NCBI GenBank assembly: GCA_046728175.1
Contig: JBKPEA010000029.1
Coordinates: forward strand, 8,381 to 72,380
Length of the DNA: 64,000 nucleotides
Direction: 5' to 3'
Source: JAFAHS01 sp046728175
GTDB taxonomy: Bacteria > Desulfobacterota > Binatia > Binatales > Binataceae
Shown here: positions 42,680 to 52,016 of the stretch, piece by piece
Numbering within the stretch: position 1 is the stretch's first letter
Layout: every line of letters begins with the position of its first letter
The notes under the pieces: model-generated
Databases searched by the model: none
Told to the model about the DNA's origin: nothing
What the model saw: only the letters and a program-made list of their open reading frames with translations
Program-made: the position numbers and the translations under genes

Positions 42680-42757
42680 TGGCGGGGCCGATGGGATTTG
42701 AACCCACGACTTCCGACGTGACAGGCCGGCGTTCTAACCGGGCTGAACTACGACCCC
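42680..42757 (-). tRNA. tRNA-Asp (GTC)
   Basis: A full cloverleaf on the minus strand: acceptor arms GGGGTCG and CGGCCCC (one U.G pair), the D-arm starting TAGTTCAG, the anticodon loop CTGTCAC with GTC at 42720-42722, the T-loop TTCAAAT, discriminator G and an encoded CCA (42680-42682). All match aspartate tRNAs. It lies upstream of rplM. Confidence 0.95.
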
Positions 42758-42984
42758 GCCCGAACCATCTTTTGTTGCATTTTCGCACGCACGGGGCAAC
42801 CAAGTGTCAGCCGACCTGTGTCGGCAGGGACCCCGAGAGCCCGCCAACCGCGCAGCGCCGGAAGCCAGGTAGAAATTTTGGCGAGCCCGCCGTGATATAT
42901 AGCTAGGCGCGGGACCACCTGCCCACGGTGAAGTGTGCCGATGAGGAAGACCAACGGGAGTCGCTTGACGTGAAAGGGGTTCCA

Positions 42985-43857
42985 ATGCTCAGGCCCGGTG
43001 CCTACAGCGATGGGCACCCGCTCGATACCGTTCACTATCTTGAGTGCAAACTGATCCTTAAGCCCGATCGCTTTACATCGCCGCCAACTTTTCACGAGTT
43101 TGGCAGGCTGGCGCAGCGCGTCGCGAAGGATCTCGATTTAGGCTTTTCAACCGGCGACTTCAAAGATTTGAGACCGCGAATCCGGGAGGTGGTGTTTCTC
43201 GACACCAGGGATTTCGCCCTGTACAACCGTGCGTTTATCCTTCGCCGCCGTATCGCTTACGAGGACGGCTTTCCGATCGGAGATCCGGAAATCGTATTCA
43301 AGTTTCGGCATCCGGACCTCCAGACCGCCGCGGAAATGGACGTGCGGCCCAACATCGCGACCACCTACCGAATCAAGTTCAAAGCCGAGGCTCTCCCGTT
43401 GAAAGAGAAGCTGGGCGGTCTTCGCATGTTGTATTCGCACAACGTCGAATTTCCGTTGCAGCGCGAAATGCAGGCGGTGTCGCTGGCGGCACTGGCCGAC
43501 TTCTTTCCTGCCCTGGGGAAGCTCGGCAGGTCGACCAAGAAGATCTCGCTCGTTAATCACACCATCGTCGAGGAAGTGTTGCAGGATCTCGGAGTGTTGG
43601 ACTTCGGCAAGGGAGTTACCGCCAAGTGCAACGCCGCATTGTGGCGCGAACGGGGCGAGCACAGGCTGCTGGTCGGCGAATTTTCCTACGAGTGCAAGTT
43701 CAGACGCCGAAACGAACTCCACGAAAAAGCTCTCGATCGATGCAAACGCTTTTTCATCGCCCTACAAGACGTCGCCCGGGATTGGATCTCGGTTGGGACT
43801 ACCAAGACCGGAATCGTCTATCACTTGAAGGGCAATCCGCCGCGCAGTCACGAGTGA
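42985..43857 (+). CDS. CYTH-like protein, predicted triphosphate tunnel fold
   Basis: 290 residues from the ATG at 42985, which sits after a GAAAGGGG stretch. HYLECKLILKP near residue 18 has the ExK motif of CYTH enzymes. VVFLDTRDFALYNRAFILRR near 76 and VFKFRHPD near 114 look like the next CYTH strands, with further charged strands (ECKFRRRNE, residues about 248-256). CYTH proteins hydrolyse inorganic triphosphate or thiamine triphosphate, or make cAMP. The second half is not a known domain to me. It is divergent from the tRNA and converges on glgB. The identity is a motif-level inference. Confidence 0.5.
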   Translation: MLRPGAYSDGHPLDTVHYLECKLILKPDRFTSPPTFHEFGRLAQRVAKDLDLGFSTGDFKDLRPRIREVVFLDTRDFALYNRAFILRRRIAYEDGFPIGDPEIVFKFRHPDLQTAAEMDVRPNIATTYRIKFKAEALPLKEKLGGLRMLYSHNVEFPLQREMQAVSLAALADFFPALGKLGRSTKKISLVNHTIVEEVLQDLGVLDFGKGVTAKCNAALWRERGEHRLLVGEFSYECKFRRRNELHEKALDRCKRFFIALQDVARDWISVGTTKTGIVYHLKGNPPRSHE

Positions 43858-43885
43858 CCGTCCGCGCTTAAACGAACCCCCTCGC

Positions 43886-46153
43886 TTAGTGCGGTCCGGG
43901 TACTTCGAACCACACGGTCGCCAGTGGCGGGAGCGTTATCGAGATCGAGCAAGGCAGTCCATGCCAGGGCGTATGATCGGCATATGCGGCGCCGGCGTTT
44001 CCCTGGTTGCTGCCACCGTAAATCGTCGCGTCGGTATTCAGCACCTCCCGATACAAACCCGCAACCGGAACCCCAACCCGGTAGCCCCTGCGCACTACCG
44101 GCGAGAAATTGCAGACACAAACCACTCGGTCCCCTGAAGAGGGTGCCGTGCGCATGAAGGCGATCGCATTCTCATCGGCGTTGTTCGCGTCGATCCAGCG
44201 AAAGCCCGCGGGGTCGTGATCGGCTTCCCATAACGCCCGCTGGCCGCGGTAGATGCGATTGAGATCGCGAATCAGTGCCTGCAGTCCGCGATGGTCCGGT
44301 TCGCCGAGCAGGTTCCAGTCGAGGCTCTGGTCGTGGTTCCATTCGCGCCATTGGCCAAACTCACCCCCCATGAAAAGAATTTTCTTGCCGGAGCGAGCCC
44401 ACATGTAGCCGAACAGCGCGCGCAAGTTGGCGAATTTTTGCCATCGGTCGCCGGGCATTTTGTCCAGCAACGAGCGCTTTCCGTACACGACTTCGTCGTG
44501 AGAAAGCGGCAGGACGAAATTTTCGAACCACGCGTAGACGAACCCGAACGTCAGATCGCGATGGGAGTAGCGCCGATACACCGGATCCTTGGCGAAATAG
44601 TCAAGCGTGTCATGCATCCAGCCCATGTCCCATTTGAAACCAAATCCGAGGCCACCCACGTAGAGGGGCCGGCTGACCCCCGTCCACGCGGTCGATTCTT
44701 CGGCGATCATCGCGACGCCTGGATGCCGTGCATAAACCTGTTGGTTCAGTTCGCGCAAAAACGCGACTGCCTGGAGGTTCTCGTTGCCGCCATGGACGTT
44801 GGGAATCCACTCGCCGGAACGTCTTCCGTAATCCAGGTAGAGCATCGATGAGACCGCATCGACGCGCAACCCGTCGGCGTGAAATTCGTCCAGCCAATAC
44901 TGCGCACTCCCGAGCAGGAAGCTGCGAACCTCGTCGCGCCCAAAATTGAAGATGTAGGTATTCCATTGCGGATGGTAACCCTGGAGCGGATCGGCGTGTT
45001 CGAACAGCGCAGTGCCGTCAAAGCGGCCGAGGGAGAATTCATCGGTAGGAAAATGAGCTGGCACCCAATCCAGAATCACCCCGATGCCGCTCTGATGGAG
45101 GCGATCGATCAGGTAGCGAAAGTCATCGGGCGATCCATAGCGTGCCGTCGGTGAGTAATAACCGGTCGTTTCGTACCCCCAGGAGCCGGCGAACGGATGC
45201 TCCATTACCGGCAAGAATTCGACGTGCGTGAATCCCAGGTTCGTAACGTAGTCACATAGCTGGTTGGCCAGTTCCCGGTAGGAGAGCGGCCGATTGCCCT
45301 CCTCTGGCACTCGGCGCCATGAGCCAAGATGGAGTTCATATATCGCCATCGGACTGCGCAGCGTGTCGCGACCTGCGCGTGCGGACATCCACGCTCCGTC
45401 ATTAAACGAGTAGTTCGATTGATAGACCCGCGACGCGGTCGCGGGCGGACATTCGGTGGCCGACGCGAATGGATCGCTCTTGAGCAGAAAGCCGCCGTCC
45501 TGGGTGCGGATCTCGTACTTGTAAAAGGTACCTGCGCCCAGGTCCGGAATGAACAGCTCCCAAACCCCGGAGCTGCCCAGCATCCGCATCATGTGGAGCC
45601 TTCCGTCCCAGCCGTTGAAGTCACCGACCACGCTGATGCCGGCCGCGTTGGGCGCCCATACCGCAAACGAGGTCCCGGAGACACCCGCGACTTCGCAGAC
45701 ATGAGCGCCTATCTTCTTCCAGATCTGCTCATGCTTCTGTTCCGCCCATAAATAGATGTCCATGTCACCGAGGGTTGGCGGAAAGGAATATGGCTGCCGC
45801 ACGGTGACCCGATGGTTGCCGGGATATTCGACCTCCAGCCGATGACGAAAGATCTCGGGGCCTTTTTCGGGGACCGCCACTTCAAACAACCCGGGTTCCG
45901 GTCGCGCAATCATTTCGCGCGGCGCCTGGTCGTCAAGGAGCAAGGAAATCTGCACCGCCTCGGGGCGATAGGCGCGGATGATTGCGCCGCCATTGGTCAG
46001 ATGGGCTCCCAGGATCGAATGAGGATCGCGATGCCGAAGCTCAAGGAGGCGTGTCAGGTCATCGCGCGGAATAGCGGAGACGCGGCCACCACCATTCCGG
46101 TCTGTCGGGCCGTGCGACGCAGTGGGTGTGGGTTGGTCAGTCCTTTCAGTCAT
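43886..46153 (-). CDS. glgB: 1,4-alpha-glucan branching enzyme
   Basis: 755 residues. N-terminal extension and CBM48 domain (FAVWAPNAAGISVVGDFNGWD near residue 162), then the GH13 barrel: LPVMEHPFAGSWGYETTGYY near 317, DGLRVDAVSSMLYLDYG near 423 (nucleophile Asp), MIAEESTAWTG near 478 (acid/base Glu) and LPLSHDEVVYGKRSLL near 544 (transition-state Asp). It makes alpha-1,6 branches in the linear glucan formed by GlgE. Last gene of a three-gene operon with glgE and treS-mak, 51 bases after the latter. Confidence 0.96.
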   Translation of the reverse strand: MTERTDQPTPTASHGPTDRNGGGRVSAIPRDDLTRLLELRHRDPHSILGAHLTNGGAIIRAYRPEAVQISLLLDDQAPREMIARPEPGLFEVAVPEKGPEIFRHRLEVEYPGNHRVTVRQPYSFPPTLGDMDIYLWAEQKHEQIWKKIGAHVCEVAGVSGTSFAVWAPNAAGISVVGDFNGWDGRLHMMRMLGSSGVWELFIPDLGAGTFYKYEIRTQDGGFLLKSDPFASATECPPATASRVYQSNYSFNDGAWMSARAGRDTLRSPMAIYELHLGSWRRVPEEGNRPLSYRELANQLCDYVTNLGFTHVEFLPVMEHPFAGSWGYETTGYYSPTARYGSPDDFRYLIDRLHQSGIGVILDWVPAHFPTDEFSLGRFDGTALFEHADPLQGYHPQWNTYIFNFGRDEVRSFLLGSAQYWLDEFHADGLRVDAVSSMLYLDYGRRSGEWIPNVHGGNENLQAVAFLRELNQQVYARHPGVAMIAEESTAWTGVSRPLYVGGLGFGFKWDMGWMHDTLDYFAKDPVYRRYSHRDLTFGFVYAWFENFVLPLSHDEVVYGKRSLLDKMPGDRWQKFANLRALFGYMWARSGKKILFMGGEFGQWREWNHDQSLDWNLLGEPDHRGLQALIRDLNRIYRGQRALWEADHDPAGFRWIDANNADENAIAFMRTAPSSGDRVVCVCNFSPVVRRGYRVGVPVAGLYREVLNTDATIYGGSNQGNAGAAYADHTPWHGLPCSISITLPPLATVWFEVPGPH

Positions 46154-46204
46154 GAGCAGTCCTTCCAGGGAAGCTACGCTCGCCGCTCGTTCCGTCCCGT
46201 CACT

Positions 46205-49200
46205 TCACGCCCGCGCTTCTCCTGCTGCCGGACCGAGTATCGTCGCGATTCCGCTCAGAGGGATCAGCAGCCAATCGGGGCGATTGTTCAGCTCGTAGCC
46301 AAGCTCGTACACGGCCTTTTCCATCGTGAAGGCTTCCAGCATGGTTTTGAGCTCGGCGGGATTCTGGGGAACAAAGGGTGCTTTCCCCGTCGTTTCCAGA
46401 TAGCCGCGCAGGAAGGCCCACGAAGCCCACGCCTGCCAAAAGTTTGCCCACGGCTCCGCGGTGTGCAGGTTCATTTCGCCCAACGTCCCGGCGTTGAGTC
46501 GCTGAATGGTCGCGCTCATAGCGGCGTAGTGGAACGAGCGCAGCACTCCCGCCACGTCCTGCAGCGCGCAACGTTTGCGGCGCCGCTCGCTCAATTCGCG
46601 GGCCGGTTCGCCTTCGAAATCGATGATTACGAAGTCCTTGCCGGTGTACAGAACCTGACCGAGATGCAGATCACCGTGACATCGCATGCGGACCACCGAA
46701 GGTCGGCAGCGCAGGAAGGCGTCGAAACGCGCCACGATTTCGGCCTGTCGATCGATGATCATCTGGGTTTGCCCCGCCAGCTCCTTGGGAATGACCGGAC
46801 GCCGACGGTTCACTGTCCGAATCGCCTGCGTCAGCAGATTCCGCATCGACTGGTAGGACGACCGTTGAAAGAAAGCCGAGAAGGGCTCCGGCGCAAACTC
46901 GGGCTCACTCTGGTTGGAGGCCAGCGCGAGATGAAGTTCGCCAACCCGATGACCCAGCAGCCGCGCCGCATCCAGGTAAGCACCCAGCAACTCAACCGCG
47001 AGCGGGTCCGCTTCCTCGCGCGCGAGCAGATCGAGCGCGTTGGTCGCGGGCGTTTGGGCCAACGCCGGTTTGGTGGCGGCGGTCTCCAGGTAGTGCGAGA
47101 GTTCGTCGATCGAGAACTGCCAGGCGTCTCCCTTGTTGGGCACGAAGCCCTGCAACACCGCGACCGTATCCCGCTCGTCGCGTCCAAAGCGATACTCGAG
47201 CCAGCCCGCCAGCGGCGGCACATGCGAAAAGAGACCGTGGGAGGTCAGAAAGCGCGTGATCTCGAGATCCGGATTCAAGCCGCTTTCGAGCCGCCGGAAA
47301 AGTTTCAAAATGAGGCGGTCGCCGTAGGCAATCGACGTATTGCTTTGCTCGACTTTGAGAGCCCGCGGTTCAAGGACGGCGTCACCGCGAAGTTCCGATA
47401 GCGCATGGGTCGAGTATGCCAACAACTCTCCGGTGGCGCCGTGGTGGTGTCGATGATGGGTGATCATGTCCAGCAGCGCCGTTCCAAATTCCGGATCAAT
47501 CGCTGCGTCGTACACCACCCCGGCTTGGTCTCCGTTGCTGCCGGCGCCGGTGACCTCCGCAATCACCCGCTCGGGAGCCCGCGATCTCACCTCCCGCGCA
47601 CGATCGCCTGCCGCTATCGCGAGCGGCAGCAAGTACCTTTCGGGGTCTCCATTGGTGTAGTCGACATTCAGCACGCCGAGGTGCGGAGCGTGCGGTGCTT
47701 CCGACATGGGCAAGGTTTCCATCACCGTGACTGACTTGATCGAACGAGCCTTGGCTCGAAACCAGCGGCAGTGCGGCAGATAGTCCGGCATGGCGCGCGC
47801 GATGGTTTCGCGTGCTCCTCTTCGCAACATGGCGTCGAAGCTAGCGCTCGCTTCAAGGTGCGGCGGCTGGTAGTCCGAGCGCTCCTCGGGGGCGTGCTTG
47901 GGCGATTCGATGGAAAACCAGAAGAACGTGTGCGGTCCCAGGGTCAGCAGATAGGGCAGTTCGCCGATTTTCGGGAAGCTTGCACGCCCGAACAGCTCCA
48001 CCGGCGTCATGTCCTTGAACATGGACAGATCGAGTTCGACGTATTGAACAAAGCGCGAAAGGTTTGCGACCACCAGGATGCGTTCCTCCTGGTAGCTGCG
48101 GAGGAATGCGAGAATGTGGGAATTCTCGGGATTGAGGAATTCGATGGAGCCGCGGCCGAAGGCCTGGAATTGTTTGCGCAGCGCGATCAGCCGCCGCATC
48201 CACCACAACAGTGAGTGGCGGTTTGCATCCTGCGCTTCGACGTTGATGGTCTGGTAGTGGTACTCGTAGTCGATGATTATGGGCAGGATCAGTTGCTGCG
48301 GGTTGGCGGTGGAGAACCCGGCGTTGCGATCCGCCGCCCATTGCATCGGGGTGCGGACCCCGTCGCGATCACCGAGGTAGACGTTGTCGCCCATTCCGAT
48401 CTCGTCGCCATAGTAGATGACCGGCGTCCCCGGCAGCGAAAACAGCAGAGCGTTGTTGAGCTCGATGGTCCGCCGATTGTTCCCCAAAAGCGGCGCCAGA
48501 CGGCGGCGGATACCCAGGTTGATGCGCATGCGTGCTTCCTGCGCATACGCCTTGTACATGTAGTCGCGCTCCTCGTCGGTGACCATCTCGAGCGTCAACT
48601 CGTCGTGATTGCGAAGAAACAGTGCCCACTGGCACGAGGGATCAATCTCGGGAGTCTGGGCCCAGATGTCAGTAAACGGAAAACGATCTTCCATCCGCAC
48701 TGACATGAACATTCGCGGCATGAGCGGGAAATGGAATGCCATGTGACATTCCTTGCCTTCCGCCAGGTAGGTGACCGCGCTTTCGGGCCACTGATTGGCT
48801 TCGGCGAGGATCATGCGGTCGGCGAAATTGGCGTCTACATAGTGCCTCAATTCGCGCAGGAACGCGTGAGTCTCGGGAAGGTTTTCGCAGCCGGTTCCTT
48901 CCCGTTTGTAGAGATAGGGGACCGCGTCAAGCCGCAGGCCATCAACTCCTAGACCCAGCCAGAAGGAAACCACCCGCAAGATCTCGCGGCGCACCGCCGG
49001 ATTGTCGTAGTTGAGATCGGGCTGATGTGAATAGAAACGATGGAAGTAGTACGCCTTGGCCACGCGATCCCAGGACCAGTTGGATTGCTCAAAGTCCTGA
49101 AAGATGATTCGCGCGTCCTTGTAGCGCTCGGGCGTGTCGCTCCAGATGTAGTAATCGCGGTGCGCGCTACCGTCCGGTGATTGGCGTGCGCGCTGGAACC

Positions 49201-49564
49201 AGTCGTGTCGGTCGGACGTATGATTCAGCACCAATTCGGTGACTACTTTGAGGCCTCGCTGATGGGCCTCGCGCAGAAACAGCTTGAAGTCTGACAGTGT
49301 GCCGCACTCCGGATGAACGTCCGTATAATTCGCAATGTCGTATCCATCATCGCGCATCGGCGAGGGGTAAAAGGGTAATAGCCAGAGTGTGGTAACTCCC
49401 AGCGCCTGGAGGTAATCAAGTTTCTTTGCGAGTCCGGGAAAATCTCCGACCCCGTCGCCATTGCTGTCATAGAATGAGCGCACGCGCAGTTCATAGAAAA
49501 CCGCATCTTTGTACCAGAGCGGGTCGCGCTTTACGCCATTTTCGGTTCTGTGCTCTGAGGCCAT
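46205..49564 (-). CDS. treS: trehalose synthase - maltokinase fusion
   Basis: 1119 residues. N-terminal GH13 TreS half (about 1-560): KDAVFYELRVRSFYDSNGDG near residue 19, VDGLRLDAVPYLYKREGTG near 211 (nucleophile Asp), MILAEANQWPES near 255 and FLRNHDELTLEMVTDEE near 322. The C-terminal half (about 600-1110) is a maltokinase of the aminoglycoside-phosphotransferase fold, with VRMRCHGDLHLGQVLYTGKD near 977 (catalytic Asp) and FVIIDFEGEPARELSERRR. It converts trehalose to maltose and then to maltose-1-phosphate with ATP, giving the donor for GlgE. Starts 4 bases after glgE. Confidence 0.95.
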   Translation of the reverse strand: MASEHRTENGVKRDPLWYKDAVFYELRVRSFYDSNGDGVGDFPGLAKKLDYLQALGVTTLWLLPFYPSPMRDDGYDIANYTDVHPECGTLSDFKLFLREAHQRGLKVVTELVLNHTSDRHDWFQRARQSPDGSAHRDYYIWSDTPERYKDARIIFQDFEQSNWSWDRVAKAYYFHRFYSHQPDLNYDNPAVRREILRVVSFWLGLGVDGLRLDAVPYLYKREGTGCENLPETHAFLRELRHYVDANFADRMILAEANQWPESAVTYLAEGKECHMAFHFPLMPRMFMSVRMEDRFPFTDIWAQTPEIDPSCQWALFLRNHDELTLEMVTDEERDYMYKAYAQEARMRINLGIRRRLAPLLGNNRRTIELNNALLFSLPGTPVIYYGDEIGMGDNVYLGDRDGVRTPMQWAADRNAGFSTANPQQLILPIIIDYEYHYQTINVEAQDANRHSLLWWMRRLIALRKQFQAFGRGSIEFLNPENSHILAFLRSYQEERILVVANLSRFVQYVELDLSMFKDMTPVELFGRASFPKIGELPYLLTLGPHTFFWFSIESPKHAPEERSDYQPPHLEASASFDAMLRRGARETIARAMPDYLPHCRWFRAKARSIKSVTVMETLPMSEAPHAPHLGVLNVDYTNGDPERYLLPLAIAAGDRAREVRSRAPERVIAEVTGAGSNGDQAGVVYDAAIDPEFGTALLDMITHHRHHHGATGELLAYSTHALSELRGDAVLEPRALKVEQSNTSIAYGDRLILKLFRRLESGLNPDLEITRFLTSHGLFSHVPPLAGWLEYRFGRDERDTVAVLQGFVPNKGDAWQFSIDELSHYLETAATKPALAQTPATNALDLLAREEADPLAVELLGAYLDAARLLGHRVGELHLALASNQSEPEFAPEPFSAFFQRSSYQSMRNLLTQAIRTVNRRRPVIPKELAGQTQMIIDRQAEIVARFDAFLRCRPSVVRMRCHGDLHLGQVLYTGKDFVIIDFEGEPARELSERRRKRCALQDVAGVLRSFHYAAMSATIQRLNAGTLGEMNLHTAEPWANFWQAWASWAFLRGYLETTGKAPFVPQNPAELKTMLEAFTMEKAVYELGYELNNRPDWLLIPLSGIATILGPAAGEARA

Positions 49565-49568
49565 GCGA

Positions 49569-51554
49569 CTACCATCGAGTATCGACCCTCAGGATATGGG
49601 CCGGTTCTATGAACGGATCGAGACGCACGTAATTGCGCTCCGACCAGGTATAGGTGGCGTTGGTCAGGAGATCGGTCACGCGATAGGACTGCCCAGGCGC
49701 CACGCCCACGACCTCGGGCGGAACGAACGCGGTGCAAATTTGTGGATGGAGGGGGTCGAGATTCACGGCGGTCAGGATGACGTTGGAACGATCCTGCATC
49801 GCCTTGGCGTAGAGAATGATTTGCTCGTTGTCGGTGTCCAGGAAACGCAGATTCGATAGATGTTGCAGGGCAGGATTAGCCCGGCGAATCGCGTTGACCC
49901 GCGCGATGAATTCTTTGATGTTGCCGGGCCGGTTCCAATCGCGCGGCTTGAGCTGGTATTTCTCGGAATCCAGGTACTCCTCGGTGCCGGGTACCGCCTG
50001 ATTTTCGCAGAGTTCGTAGCCGCTGTAGATGCCATAGGAGGGTGCGAGGGTCGCGGCGAGCACCAACCTCATTTTGAACGCAGGACGCCCGCCACTCTGG
50101 AGCACTGCATGCAGGATATCGGGTGTGTTGGTGAAGAAATTGGGTCTGAAATAGTCATGCATCGGGCTTTGCGTTAGTTCAGTCAGGTACTGGGTCAATT
50201 CATATTTGGTGTTGCGCCAGGTGAAATAGGTATAAGACTGAGTAAAACCGGCCTTGGCCAGCACCTTCATCATCTTTGGTCGCGTAAAGGCCTCCGCCAG
50301 GAAAATTACCTCCGGATAAACCGACTGCACTGCGTTTATCAGCCACTCCCAGAAGGCGACTGGCTTGGTGTGGGGGTTGTCGACCCGGAAGATTGTCACT
50401 CCCTGTTCGATCCAGAATCGGATCACGCCCAACAACTCTTCCAGCAATCCGCGCTGGTCGGCAGTATCGAAGTCGACGGGGTAGACGTCCTGATACTCCT
50501 TGGGAGGATTCTCCGCGTACTTGATGGAACCGTCCGGTCGCCGGTGAAACCATTCGGGGTGCTCCTTGACCCATGGGTGATCCGGCGAAGTCTGAATCGC
50601 GAAGTCGAGGGCGACCTCCAAACCAAGGTTGTTGGCGGCCAGGACAAAGCTCCGGAAGTCCTCGAGTGTTCCAAGGTCAGGATGGATAGCAGTGTGCCCG
50701 CCGGTTTCTGCCCCGATAGCCCAGGGACTTCCGACCGCATTGCTTCCGTCCGGGGAATTGCCCGGACCTTTGCGGTTGGTATGACCAATCGGATGAACCG
50801 GCGGAAGGTAGACCACGTCGAAACCGAGGTCGCGGAGCTCCGAGAGGCGGCGCCCGGCATCGCGCAAGGTGCCGGAGCGCTCGGCGGAGCCCCGCTGGGA
50901 GCGGACGAACATCTCGTACCAAGCGCCGAATCGAGCCCTGGGGCGATCGACGACCAGTTCGAGCAGAGGATCAAAGCGAGTGAGGCCGCTGCGCTCTCCG
51001 GTACGCGCCGCCACGGCCACGAGCTCGGGATGAGAGAGAACCTCGAGCGCCGCGCTCTCGTTGTTGCTCGCCCGCAGCCGCTGCACGCAGTCGCGGAGTA
51101 ATTCCGCATCGCGATCGCGCGCTGTGCGAACCATGCGCTCCAACAGCGCAATGCCTTCGCGCAGATCCGAAAGGACGCGCCGGCCGGCCTGCGCCTTCTT
51201 GATAAAATCGCTGCTCCATGTAGCAAAGAGGTCAGTCCAGGCTGCGATGGTGAATACATAGCGGGCGTTCTCCGCGGGTACGAACTCGCCACGCCAGCGG
51301 TCGTTGTCGAGCGCGACCATCGGTGCCTCGCCAAACGCCTCCTCGTCTTTGCGCTTCCATTCCACGGCAGCGCGCAGGACCTGGTGGCCGTCACGGAAAA
51401 TGTCCGCTTCGACCACGCAGGGCTCGCCGACAATTTGCTTCGCTGGATATCTCCCGCCATCAACTGAGGGAGTGATGGACTCTATGATGATGTGCCCGAC
51501 TTGCCAATCCGGGGCAGCAGGGAGGGTTTCGTTCCTGAATTGACGAGACCGCAT
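49569..51554 (-). CDS. glgE: alpha-1,4-glucan:maltose-1-phosphate maltosyltransferase
   Basis: 661 residues, full length for GlgE. N-terminal domain (VGHIIIESITPSVDGGRYPA) and helical insert, then a GH13_3 barrel: FDVVYLPPVHPIGHTNRKG near residue 251, GVTIFRVDNPHTKPVAFWEW near 389 (nucleophile Asp), VIFLAEAFTRPKMMK near 418 (acid/base Glu), and YFTWRNTKYELTQYL. It extends alpha-1,4 glucan with maltose from maltose-1-phosphate. First gene of the operon glgE - treS/mak - glgB. A full GlgE pathway is therefore encoded without trehalose import. Confidence 0.96.
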   Translation of the reverse strand: MRSRQFRNETLPAAPDWQVGHIIIESITPSVDGGRYPAKQIVGEPCVVEADIFRDGHQVLRAAVEWKRKDEEAFGEAPMVALDNDRWRGEFVPAENARYVFTIAAWTDLFATWSSDFIKKAQAGRRVLSDLREGIALLERMVRTARDRDAELLRDCVQRLRASNNESAALEVLSHPELVAVAARTGERSGLTRFDPLLELVVDRPRARFGAWYEMFVRSQRGSAERSGTLRDAGRRLSELRDLGFDVVYLPPVHPIGHTNRKGPGNSPDGSNAVGSPWAIGAETGGHTAIHPDLGTLEDFRSFVLAANNLGLEVALDFAIQTSPDHPWVKEHPEWFHRRPDGSIKYAENPPKEYQDVYPVDFDTADQRGLLEELLGVIRFWIEQGVTIFRVDNPHTKPVAFWEWLINAVQSVYPEVIFLAEAFTRPKMMKVLAKAGFTQSYTYFTWRNTKYELTQYLTELTQSPMHDYFRPNFFTNTPDILHAVLQSGGRPAFKMRLVLAATLAPSYGIYSGYELCENQAVPGTEEYLDSEKYQLKPRDWNRPGNIKEFIARVNAIRRANPALQHLSNLRFLDTDNEQIILYAKAMQDRSNVILTAVNLDPLHPQICTAFVPPEVVGVAPGQSYRVTDLLTNATYTWSERNYVRLDPFIEPAHILRVDTRW

Positions 51555-52016
51555 TCGCTTGGACCTTTCGCAATTGATTCAAGGAGCGAGGCGCTGACTT
51601 CAAGCTCCGGCACTAAGGAACAACACGATTTCTGGCCCCTCGCAGGTAGCAATGCACGCGCCGCCAGTCTACAGACGGTAATCCTTTCATTCGTTTTAGG
51701 CAAAACATTTTTCCATGAAGCACAATGCGCGCTAGCGCGGTATTTTGCCCCACCGACGGATGGTGAGGTGAGCCTCTTTCCGGTAGCCTGCGCTGCGCAG
51801 CGAAGTGCGACGCGGAGGCCGTCGGGGGCGGATTGCGCCACGGCGGAAATCAGCGAAGCGCAGGTTTATCAGCGGATTTTTCGCGGGCGGAGCGTCGCCT
51901 TCACGCCCTTTTGGATCGAAACTTGCCACGTTTGGAACGCTGCCCTATCCTTATCACGGCTGTGAAACGCCTTTCTGGCGTAGAAGCAAGCGCAGCTTCC
52001 GAAAGCCTCTCTGCCT
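51555..52016. other. divergent region upstream of glgE and the RND genes
   Basis: About 460 bases between divergent operons. It holds a perfect 12-bp palindrome, CGCGCTAGCGCG (51728-51739), followed on the plus strand by GTATTTTG. Open frames here (for example 51732-51929 on the minus strand) have no recognisable protein features. Promoters for both sides must lie here, but I could not fix them. Confidence 0.35.

Noticed and set aside
42928..42984. Upstream GTG start for the CYTH-like gene
   Set aside because: The extra 19 residues are not conserved-looking, and the ATG at 42985 has a better ribosome-binding stretch.
45812..47401. Plus-strand ORF of 529 codons
   Set aside because: It is antisense to glgB and the treS-maltokinase fusion, with unnatural composition and no domain.
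51732..51929. Minus-strand ORF of 65 codons between glgE and the RND genes
   Set aside because: Basic low-quality sequence with no recognised family, crossing a regulatory region; no ribosome-binding site.
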